Both the position numbers and the translations under genes were made by a program. A stretch of DNA of 64,000 nt from Parapristionchus giblindavisi (Eukaryota > Nematoda > Chromadorea > Rhabditida > Diplogasteridae), in the NCBI GenBank assembly GCA_943737045.1, contig CALSFV010000110.1, positions 124,001 through 188,000 on the forward strand, written 5' to 3'. Shown here one piece after another: positions 39,448-50,900 of the stretch; position 1 is the first letter of the stretch, and each line of letters begins with the position of its first letter. Under the pieces are notes generated by a model. It was not told where the DNA came from, searched no databases, and saw nothing but the letters and a program-made list of their open reading frames with translations.

Positions 39448-42400
39448 TAACAACGATGTAAAATCTACAAGGTAATACAGTGAATTATTGATTGACCGAT
39501 ACCGAATAAAGATGTTTACGTGTTGTTGTGATTTTAATCTTTGATCTTCTCTCAGTACTGTATCGTATTATGAAACTGTATTTGTGCTGAAGACGAATAT
39601 AATGGACGTAATTATATAGTTACTGTTTCAGACCGAGTCTTTCGAAAAGTATGAGGTCCTTCACGCATCATATTGATTGATCAACAACGACGTAAACTCG
39701 ACAAGGTAATACAGTGAATTATTGATTGACCGATACCGAATAAAGATGTTTACGTGTTGTTGTGATTTCAATCTTTAATCTCTCAGTACTGTATCGTATT
39801 ATGATACTGTGTTTTTGCTGAAGACGAATATAATGGATTTAATTATATAGTTATTATTTCAAACCGAGTCTTTCGACAAGTATGAGGTCCTTCACGCATC
39901 ATATTGATTGATTAACAACGACGTAAACTCGACAAGGTAATACAGTGAATTATTGATTGACCGATACCGAATAAAGATGTTTACGTGTTGTTGTGATTTC
40001 AATCTTTAATCTCTCAGTACTGTATCGTATTATGATACTGTGTTTCTGCTGAAGACGAATATAATGGATTTAATTATATAGTTATTATTTCAAACCGAGT
40101 CTTTCGACAAGTATGAGGTCCTTCACGCATCATATTGATTGATTAACAACGATGTAAAATCTACAAGGTAATACAGTGAATTATTGATTGGCCGATACCG
40201 AATAAAGATGTTTACGTGTTGTTGTGATATAGTTATTATTTCAAACCGAGTCTTTCGACAAGTATGAGGTCCTTCACGCATCATATTGATTGATTAACAA
40301 CGATGTAAAATCTACAAGGTAATACAGTGAATTATTGATTGGCCGATACCGAATAAAGATGTTTACGTGTTGTTGTGATTTTAATCTTTGATCTTCTCTC
40401 AGTACTGTATCGTATTATGATACTGTATTTGTGCTGAAGAAGAATATAATGGATTTTATTATATAGTTACTGTTTCAGACCGAGTCTTTCGAAAAGTATG
40501 AGGTCCTTCACGCATCATATTGATTGATCAACAACGATGTAAACTCGACAAGGTAATAGAGTGAATTATTGATTGACGGATACCGAATAAAGATGTTTAC
40601 GTGTTGTTGTGATTTCAATCTTCAATCTCTCAGTACTGTATCGTATTATGATACTGTGTTTCTGCTGAAGACGAATATAATGGATTTAATTATATAGTTA
40701 TTGTTTCAGACCGAGTCTTTCGACAAGTATGAGGTCCTTCACGCATCATATTGATTGATTAACAACGATGTAAAATCTACAAGGTAATACAGTGAATTAT
40801 TGATTGACCGATACCGAATAAAGATGTTTACGTGTTGTTGTGATTTTAATCTTTGATCTTCTCTCAGTACTGTATCGTATTATGAAACTGTATTTGTGCT
40901 GAAGACGAATATAATGGACGTAATTATATAGTTACTGTTTCAGACCGAGTCTTTCGAAAAGTATGAGGTCCTTCACGCATCATATTGATTGATCAACAAC
41001 GACGTAAACTCGACAAGCTAATACAGTGAATTATTGATTGACCGATACCGAATAAAGATGTTTACGTGTTGTTGTGATTTCAATCTTTAATCTCTCAGTA
41101 CTGTATCGTATTATGATACTGTGTTTTTGCTGAAGACGAATATAATGGATTTAATTATATAGTTATTATTTCAAACCGAGTCTTTCGACAAGTATGAGGT
41201 CCTTCACGCATCATATTGATTGATTAACAACGATGTAAAATCTACAAGGTAATACAGTGAATTATTGATTGGCCGATACCGAATAAAGATGTTTACGTGT
41301 TGTTGTGATTTCAATCTTTAATCTCTCAGTACTGTATCGTATTATGATACTGTGTTTCTGCTGAAGACGAATATAATGGATTTAATTATATAGTTATTAT
41401 TTCAAACCGAGTCTTTCGACAAGTATGAGGTCCTTCACGCATCATATTGATTGATTAACAACGATGTAAAATCTACAAGGTAATACAGTGAATTATTGAT
41501 TGGCCGATACCGAATAAAGATGTTTACGTGTTGTTGTGATTTTAATCTTTGATCTTCTCTCAGTACTGTATCGTATTATGATACTGTATTTGTGCTGAAA
41601 AAGAATATAATGGATTTTATTATATAGTTACTGTTTCAGACCGAGTCTTTCGAAAAGTATGAGGTCCTTCACGCATCATATTGATTGATCAACAACGATG
41701 TAAACTCGACAAGGTAATAGAGTGAATTATTGATTGACGGATACCGAATAAAGATGTTTACGTGTTGTTGTGATTTCAATCTTTGATCTCTCAGTACTGT
41801 ATCGTATTATGATACTGTGTTTCTGCTGAAGACGAATATAATGGATTTAATTATATAGTTACTGTTTCAGACCGAGTCTTTCGAAAAGTATGAGGTCCTT
41901 CACGCATCATATTGATTAATCAACAACGATGTAAACTCGACAAGGTAATACAGTGAATTATTGATTGACGGATACCGAATAAAGATGTTTACGTGTTGTT
42001 GTGATTTCAATCTTTAATCTCTCAGTACTGTTTCGTATTATGATACTGTATTTATGCTGAAGACGAATATAATGGATTTTATTATATAGTTACTGTTTCA
42101 GACCGAGTCTTTCGAAAAGTATGAGGTCCTTCACGCATCATATTGATTGATCAACAACGACGTAAACTCGACAAGGTAATACAGTGAATTATTGATTGAC
42201 CGATACCGAATAAAGATGTTTACGTGTTGTTGTGATTTCAATCTTCAATCTCTCAGTACTGTATCGTATTATGATACTGTGTTTCTGCTGAAGACGAATA
42301 TAATGGATTTAATTATATAATTATTGTTTCAGACCGAGTCTTTCGACAAGTATGAGGTCCTTCACGCATCATATTGATTGATTAACAACGATGTAAAATC

Positions 42401-43899
42401 TACAAGGTAATACAGTGAATTATTGATTGACCGATACCGAATAAAGATGTTTACGTGTTGTTGTGATTTTAATCTTTGATCTTCTCTCAGTACTGTATCG
42501 TATTATGATACTGTATTTGTGCTGAAGAAGAATATAATGGATTTTATTATATAGTTACTGTTTCAGACCGAGTCTTTCGAAAAGTATGAGGTCCTTCACG
42601 CATCATATTGATTGATCAACAACGACGTAAACTCGACAAGGTAATACAGTGAATTATTGATTGACCGATACCGAATAAAGATGTTTACGTGTTGTTGTGA
42701 TTTCAATCTTCAATCTCTCAGTACTGTATCGTATTATGATACTGTGTTTCTGCTGAAGACGAATATAATGGATTTAATTATATAATTATTGTTTCAGACC
42801 GAGTCTTTCGACAAGTATGAGGTCCTTCACGCATCATATTGATTGATTAACAACGATGTAAAATCTACAAGGTAATACAGTGAATTATTGATTGACCGAT
42901 ACCGAATAAAGATGTTTACGTGTTGTTGTGATTTCAATCTTTGATCTCTCAGTACTGTATCGTATTATGATACTGTGTTTCTGCTGAAGACGAATATAAT
43001 GGATTTAATTATATAGTTACTGTTTCAGACCGAGTCTTTCGAAAAGTATGAGGTCCTTCACGCATCATATTGATTAATCAACAACGATGTAAACTCGACA
43101 AGGTAATACAGTGAATTATTGATTGACGGATACCGAATAAAGATGTTTACGTGTTGTTGTGATTTCAATCTTTAATCTCTCAGTACTGTTTCGTATTATG
43201 ATACTGTATTTATGCTGAAGACGAATATAATGGATTTTATTATATAGTTACTGTTTCAGACCGAGTCTTTCGAAAAGTATGAGGTCCTTCACGCATCATA
43301 TTGATTGATCAACAACGACGTAAACTCGACAAGGTAATACAGTGAATTATTGATTGACCGATACCGAATAAAGATGTTTACGTGTTGTTGTGATTTCAAT
43401 CTTCAATCTCTCAGTACTGTATCGTATTATGATACTGTGTTTCTGCTGAAGACGAATATAATGGATTTAATTATATAATTATTGTTTCAGACCGAGTCTT
43501 TCGACAAGTATGAGGTCCTTCACGCATCATATTGATTGATTAACAACGATGTAAAATCTACAAGGTAATACAGTGAATTATTGATTGACCGATACCGAAT
43601 AAAGATGTTTACGTGTTGTTGTGATTTTAATCTTTGATCTTCTCTCAGTACTGTATCGTATTATGATACTGTATTTGTGCTGAAGAAGAATATAATGGAT
43701 TTTATTATATAGTTACTGTTTCAGACCGAGTCTTTCGAAAAGTATGAGGTCCTTCACGCATCATATTGATTGATCAACAACGACGTAAACTCGACAAGGT
43801 AATACAGTGAATTATTGATTGACCGATACCGAATAAAGATGTTTACGTGTTGTTGTGATTTCAATCTTCAATCTCTCAGTACTGTATCGTATTATGATA
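39448..43899. repeat. Satellite array 3 (right arm, inner)
   Basis: About 19 monomers of the 231/234-bp satellite in reverse-complement orientation to arrays 1 and 2. One monomer at 40228 has the same internal deletion junction as the left-arm copy at 22500. The array is cut at TATGATA (43893-43899) by the transposon insertion. Confidence 0.97.
43898..43899. repeat. TA target-site duplication, left side
   Basis: TA here and TA at 55657-55658. Removing 43900-55658 restores TATGATACTGTG, the uninterrupted satellite sequence. Confidence 0.9.
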
Positions 43900-44050
43900 C
43901 ACTCAGCTGAAAGATGCTTAATAGTAAGCATACGCTATGCTACCTGGCGCCCTATAAGAGAGAGGTATGCTTAAATGTAAGCATACGTGAATGCTTACTA
44001 TTGAGTAGAGTGTATGCTTATATGTAAGCGAGCGCATCGCTTACATTTAA
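43900..44050. promoter_or_regulatory. Left terminus with subterminal TATGCTTA/TAAGCATA repeats
   Basis: The first 150 bp hold many copies, in both directions, of an octamer around TATGCTTA / TAAGCATA and the related AATGTAAGC / GCTTACATT. In CACTA elements, subterminal motif clusters bind the transposon's own DNA-binding protein; that role is inferred here. From 44051 to the end of the accessory gene at 44378 I see nothing else. Confidence 0.75.
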
Positions 44051-44377
44051 GCATTTGTCTCTTCACCCTGTCCTGCCCGGCCCAGGTACGCTTTTGCTTT
44101 CACTCATTGGAATTCATCTTTAATTTGTGTAGGTAACAATGCATAAATCGTATTTATTTATATTACACGTATTTATTCACATTATGTATTCTCATTACAC
44201 GTACTTATTCACATGAACCGGATTATTATACACGAAAGACGGATAAGCAAAGATTGTACATAAAATGAAAAATTACAGAAATTAAGAATGGATATGAATA
44301 CACGATTGGAAATAGTACAGCGACAATAGTACATGGGTATGGTATAGTTATAGTTTAAATGAGATCTCTAGTACATA

Positions 44378-47300
44378 TTACTGTAATTCAGAAATTAAAG
44401 CATATATTTTAGCTGGAATATACTTTTTTCGTATTCCTAGTAGATATTCTACAATCACAAAGAAATCTTTGACCATAGGTGGATATTCCAATTGGAATTG
44501 ATAATAACATGATACTAGCACGGAAATAGCATAACCGAGCGAAGAAGAAGGAAGAGTCATACTGTTGTTGTCCAGCATAATCATTAGATTTATATTTGTT
44601 CCACTTGAAAATATTGTAGGTGCAGTAATACCATTTTTATGCAATTCGTCTATAACTTTTGACGGAGAATTCTCATTCTGCAAACAAAGAGAAAAAAAAT
44701 AATATTACAACAATAGAAACTCACTGGGTATCGTTGATATATGTATTTCGCTCTTGTTCTAGATGTGAATGATCCCTTATTTCCATTTAATCCAGAAAGG
44801 AGATAGATCAATGCACTTAAGGAGGCTATTGATTCATTTCCTAAACGAATAGTTCATTGAGCATAAAATCGAAAACGCATACCATTCACAATCCTCATGA
44901 AGTCATCTACTATTTGATCTCCATGAACTCGTCTACACATCGATAAAATATTTGGAGATAGATCACGATCCCAAGTAAGGCCAAACTTTGAAATTGTATC
45001 GATTTTTAGGTAGAATTCCACATCGGAAATCAACTAGAATGACAGCATTTGAATGATAAATAAACGTTTAATGTAGCACAGTCATACCAGATCAATATCA
45101 GTTAAGATGAATGGATATCGCCGAAGCACATCAATATTTTTCTCATGACACTGAGATATGCGAAACTCTCTGCAAAAAAATCAATAAATAAGAAATATAA
45201 AAATTGTCGACTTATCTAACCTCGTTTTGAGTGCAACATCACTATACTCAGGTGTGCCCTTGGATAGATCCACCATTTCCACCAGGAGTTGATCGACATT
45301 AGCTATTCTTTAAAAAAAACTATGTCATCTTAGACAAAACAAACATAAAACTAACTGTTGCGTAACACCATGGTCGGTTTTCTTCCTTGTCTTCTTTTCT
45401 CTCAATTTCACTATCCCTTTCATATTAAAACGATGCATTTTATTATGAATATATCGGTAGAGCTTTCCATTCTTCGAGTTAGTGAGAATTTTCTAAAAAT
45501 ATATCGATATGATTTTAAAATGCAAAATGGTTTGTACCGTCTTGAAGGACGGATATTCTCTCAGAAGAAAAGAAGTGAATGCTTGCAACTCTTGATGAGA
45601 AGGCAGGAGCATACTACAATGCAAACATAGAGATACATTTTTACTGTAACAATTCTCACCGATCGCATTTATACATCAAAATATCTCCAATTATTGATGC
45701 AAACTTGGACAGGTGTAGCGAATGTCCAGCTAGTGTTCCACTTGACAAAAATGACTTGATTTCTGCGCCAAGATTACCATGTGATGAGAGTAATTGGTTG
45801 AGCGTGTATGAAGACAATTTCGAGTTCAGAATGACTTGATGGAATACCTTGAATATATGAAATAGGAATATAGTGAAATGTGAAACTCACTTCTGACTTG
45901 TTTTCATCGACAATTTCTACTTGCACTCGATCACCAATCCAATTAGCAGAGACAGTCTAAAAAAGAAATGATCACACCAACTATATTTGCCAAATTTACC
46001 ACCAAAATAGATATTAAGAATAGGTGAAACATAAAAGCACCTTATTGGATACATTCTGTTGATTGGACACTGAAGATGAAGAACTTGTTACCTGTAAAAT
46101 GGGATTCTATATTTATGGATTGTCATTGAAACACATTAGTCACGGGTTCTTCGTTGCTACAGTTGTTATTTAGGCACAGTAGTTACCTCATGAAAGCTAC
46201 TAAACATTTAGAAGTTCATTGAAACATAATAATTACTGGTTAGCACACTTATATTAGAACATAAACGTACGGCATTCCTTGCATTTGCAACATCGAATGG
46301 TGGTTGCGTTTGATTGACAATCGTGGTTGTATCTTCATTGGAAGGAGATGGAGAATTACATGATGGTGGCTGTAAATTGGGATTCACTTAAAGAATAATG
46401 GAAGCATACGTGCTGTCAAGAAACATTTAGACATTCGTTGAAATTTAAAATACTGGTCCGCAGTTCATTGTTTATTTATCGTTAAAGATAAATAAATTTA
46501 AAAAATTTCTAGAATGTGCATAGGTAGTCAGAGCAACATAAAGTTACCTGGTATAGATTTATTCGTGACGAAGATTGATCACTTTTGATTTGAGATGGCA
46601 TATAGTGAAACGGCGGAGCCGGAGGCAATCTTGCAGATGATGAAGGTACCTGTAGTGCATGGTGTGCTTGAGTGAAAATCGAAACGTAGAAGTCAGTACT
46701 TACAAATTACCAAACATTGTTTTATCTCTCTTGCTTATCACCCCACTCCATTATTTAGTTTGTTCATTTTCACCTCTCACTGTTTATCGTTTAAAATAAA
46801 TATTTTTTTAAACATTTATACATTCGCTAAAACATTATAGCAACTGGTAAAATATCTTGTTTAAATTTTCTTATTGAAAAATAAACGTACATTATGAAAC
46901 GGGCTGTTTGGATCAACAATGTGTGGAGCTGTATATTGAGTCGAGTACCCGTGAGCAAAATTGCTTTGAGAAGTTGAAGGTACGGAACGAGATGTAGATG
47001 GTGCCTAGATTGTGATATTTATTATCTGTATAATGCACAGATACAAAAAAATGCAAAACGAATGTTTAAAGTAGCTAATAATGTTAGCTAACAAGAAGTA
47101 TGAATAGTACAACAGAACCAACCATTGTGTGATAAGTCGGCTCCAGCTTCACTTGAAATGAATCAGCACGAGAACCTGGAAGGACCTCCTTTCCGTAAGA
47201 GCCTTGATGAGACCAATCTTGACTCTGTCTCTGAAATGAATTTAAATAAATGACGGAAACATGACCGAGCATTCCTTCTATTCGCTTGTTTTCGAATCGT

Positions 47301-47601
47301 GAGAGGTGGATTAAACCATTTCACCTTTACGATTTTTCAAAAATTCAGAATTTCATGGTACGCAAACTAACATTGTCCCAGGGGGCATGCTTTGAGTTGG
47401 CGAACACAAATCTGACGTCATCTCCTGACTCCCCGTACTCAGTGACCTAATAAACAAGGACAATATTTGCGAAATGAAATAATCAAGATAACCACAATGA
47501 ATATAGCTAAATATTATTGTTACCTCATGGGAAGTTACGGGTCCATCGGGCCAGTTTAAGTGTAGATTCGGCACACCACCAGCCCCGTGTGGCAATGCCA
47601 T
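44378..47601 (-). CDS. Transposon accessory protein, 16 exons, modelled 609 aa
   Basis: Exons (minus): 47601-47524, 47446-47372, 47230-47123, 47004-46891, 46649-46548, 46369-46271, 46091-46041, 45956-45891, 45847-45660, 45613-45538, 45492-45356, 45307-45221, 45169-45088, 45033-44883, 44840-44725, 44677-44378. All introns are GT..AG, phases join throughout and no stop interrupts 609 codons. The N-terminal 230 residues are Ser/Pro/Gln-rich. The middle (about 230-365) has HSLHLSKFASIIGDILM, LREYPSF and a basic KLREKKTRKK stretch. The C terminus ends with TIFSSGTNINLMIM...SCYYQFQLEYPP. By gestalt, the middle and end resemble proteins found beside similar transposases in other animals; I cannot confirm this without a search. 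The ATG directly follows TTATTTTAG, a likely trans-splice site. It lies 306 bp downstream of the transposase stop. Confidence 0.82.
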
Positions 47602-47907
47602 CTAAAATAAACGTATATTACAAAGTGCGAACACAAAATCAATACTAGTAAATAAATTTTTTAACAATATTGTTCAAGAAAATAAAAAAATTGAACTCCA
47701 GTATAATGATGTGCATGTTACAATCACAGCAATTCAAAACTTGGCAATTTGCCAAATTTTAAAAGAGCGTCCTCAGCCTACAACCGCTAAGTGCGATTTT
47801 TCTTTTTTAATCGTGTTTTTTTGCACACTCGTATCTTATTCATGCATCCTTACCATCCATTCTTGTTTATAATGTACACTTAGTTCTTTAACATGCTTTA
47901 TACAAGT
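47602..47907. other. Intergenic spacer between transposase and accessory gene
   Basis: 306 bp, AT-rich. On the minus strand it ends in TTATTTTAG immediately before the accessory ATG. That arrangement suits a trans-splice acceptor, and co-transcription with the upstream gene is possible. No other element is seen. Confidence 0.6.
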
Positions 47908-50900
47908 TTAGCAATCAAAAATTGAATGACGAAGACAAATGTGGAATGAAATGGGGTCGGATGTTTTGTACAAATCTAGCGGATACGATGATAGCAGGTC
48001 ACTTGGACTGATTAGCATAGTTTCTATTGACTTAGTTACTTTGTAAACACCTAATGTAGCATCGAATGCTACATTGTCCAATTTTCTGACTATGAATGAG
48101 ATCTTGTGATTCTTTACAACCGATTCGAGCTGAGCGAAGATAGGGTAGTCGGTTCCAATTTCCTTTCCAATAACCAGTACTGCATGTCTACGATAGTCTT
48201 GGCCATTAATCGTTGCTTCCTTGTATCCATTTGTGGGAACAGAATCGATTGTGTGAGTGAAAGCGCAGGACACCGTGTCTTCCGCAACACCTCTATTCTT
48301 CTCTCTTGCAAGCATCACCGAGTATTTATCGCTCATCGATTTAGGTACATTCACAGCATTTTGTGAAACGTAAGAGTGCCGTTTCCCCGCTGCACACAAC
48401 GCCTCATAATCCATAGACCAACCGTAAATGAGTGGCCCATGATCACGAAACTTTGAGCCATAGTGAATCATGAGATGAGCCTTGAATGAAACAGCATTGC
48501 ACTTCCTCATCTTCTTCTCGTTTGACCTTCCTTCCTCGTCACTATCGTCATTCTTGTTTCCATATAGCTTTAATATATGCTGTGATTATTTTTGCCATGT
48601 TTTTTACACTTACTTTAACTGATCCTTTTAGGTACTCTTCCACCAATTTGTCAACATGATCTGGATGTGTCAAAGGATATTTCTGGACAAGTATAGATTC
48701 AAGCAGATTTCGGTATTTCAAGAAGTGAGTCCACTGTTCATCTTTTGAATTAAATTTATCATTCGCAACGATGAGGGGGAGCAGTCTTACGAGCGTCCTG
48801 AATTATTGTACTATTTGCATTTTATATTATTTTTATGATATGTCTGATTCAAATGTTTACCACATCTGAGAAGCCCTCTGTCCAAAAGATGAAGATGAGC
48901 TTATCGATTTAGGAAATGGGTTAGGTCGATTCTTCGCATCGTAATGTCCGTACGGGAAATTCTCTATCCTTGTATTCAACTTGTCCAGTGAGAGTCCTTC
49001 TTGGCGAAGAAAAGAGACAACTCTCTTAACCTGAAATGAGAAGGATACTATGGAATAATGTTTTATTTTGTATCAGTCAGTCGTTGTTACGTACTGCCTT
49101 CCGCGCTTCTCCTTCAAATTGGTCATGCATGACATCCACCATATCATTCCTAATAATATCGAAATGAGGAAGAGTGCAGAGCGGCGACAGGGTACTAAAA
49201 GAGAGAAATCAATACTTGATCAATATTTCTAGTTTCACCGTATTCCATTCCATTCTTCTTGTGATTGGCCGTTAGCTCGCGCTACTTCTACTTTAGTACC
49301 ATTCTCCTTGTATGATTGTGCTGTTCTCAAAGTTACGTCCTTCTCATTTAGTATTTCATCAAAATCTGAGACATCCGAAATACACATCCTGAATTTTTTA
49401 TATGAATTTTCAAGATATTAGTTCAATAATCAGTATGGTTTTCTTATTGTTGAATTTACCTGCACGGATGCCCGCTCGAGAAAGTTCTCCTATATCCGAG
49501 GATTTCTGCCTTGTACTTATTATCTCCGTTTAACTGTGCCAGAAACGGGCGGAGGATAATTGTATTACCGCTAGGGTCTTCACATTTGATGCCAGTTAGG
49601 AATACTTTTTCCATTTCATCTTTGAATCGTTCAATAATGGGCTTGAAACCAACTGCTTGGATGTCTCCAGAATACGCCACAGCGTACAGGCAATGCACCC
49701 GCCGAGCAGATAACAATTCAGGTGGGAGACACACTATTTTTAAGAATGAGTATTGTATCGAGTGGTTCGAGGCGGACGTTGAAAGGGGATTGAATGGAGA
49801 AGCATCGTCGCCCCAGAATCCAACGCCCACAGCAAGCTCTCCTTGTGGCAACAGGCGCTGCACCTCCCTGTAATTTGAATAATTTTCAAAAAAATCGATT
49901 AAAAATATTGAAAACCACCATACTTTATGATATTTCCATCCCTAATTCCGTGTATTCCACTTTTTCCATGGTTGTAGAATATTCCTTCCTTGATTTCGCT
50001 CCTACTCAGTTCAGCCTTAAGCGTCTCTAGTAGAGGGATACTGTAGTAGAACGTGGATCGTACTACTCTCACATCATTTCCACATTCATCCTTTCTCTGT
50101 TCCTCTATATCCCCAATCCAATGCTTAATTGGCTCCAAATAACACGGATTGTTTTTCAATTCTTTCCTTCTCTTGTAGTGTGTAGTATATGGGTTGGTCA
50201 CATCACCGATCCGAGCATGATCTTCCTCTGCCAATTCTGTTGATAATCTCAGTATACGATCGATTGTGTGCACTATGCTGTCAATTGTCTCTTGCTTGAC
50301 TACCATATCGCCCATCAGGTCCAGGACCAAGTTTGATACTGTATCCTTGATGATGTCGAATGCGGTCTTATCCGGAGAAGGGTGTGGCCCCGGTTGTTGA
50401 GATAGTAGAGATAAAGTGGACGCTTGCTGGTGTAAGGTTGCAAGTGATTGTGGCGGAGGAGGCGATGGTGGATCTTGTGATATATAGGCAGTTGGTGTAG
50501 GTGCGGAGCCTCCTGAAATGTAATGTTTGTGGTTGTAATTTATAGAGAATATATTCGAAAGAATCACTTTTCGTATTTAAAAAAAATAGTTATTGGTTAT
50601 ATTTTGACCGTCTGCAGGATACGCTAGATAGGAAATGATTAAATTCCGATTGTGGTAGATAGAGAATGCTTACGGTATTTTATACAGCAATGCACCGCGA
50701 TATACTATATAGAATTGTCATCATTGACATGATCTCAGATATTAATTGATCTTTTACTCCACTCTAGTATCTGAACTGCTATTACTATAACTGTATCTAC
50801 ATATTATTGATTGATTGATATTTTCAGCCCAATCCTCGATGGTGCCGACCCCGTCAAACCCGTGTCGCTCGTCGATCAGGCTCTAGAACCCCTCGTTCGG

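Noticed and set aside
50521..50567. Transposase start at 50567
   Set aside because: The codon there is GTG, and a TTTCAG acceptor at 50513-50518 joins in phase to the zinc-finger exon ending at 54708, so this stretch is intron.
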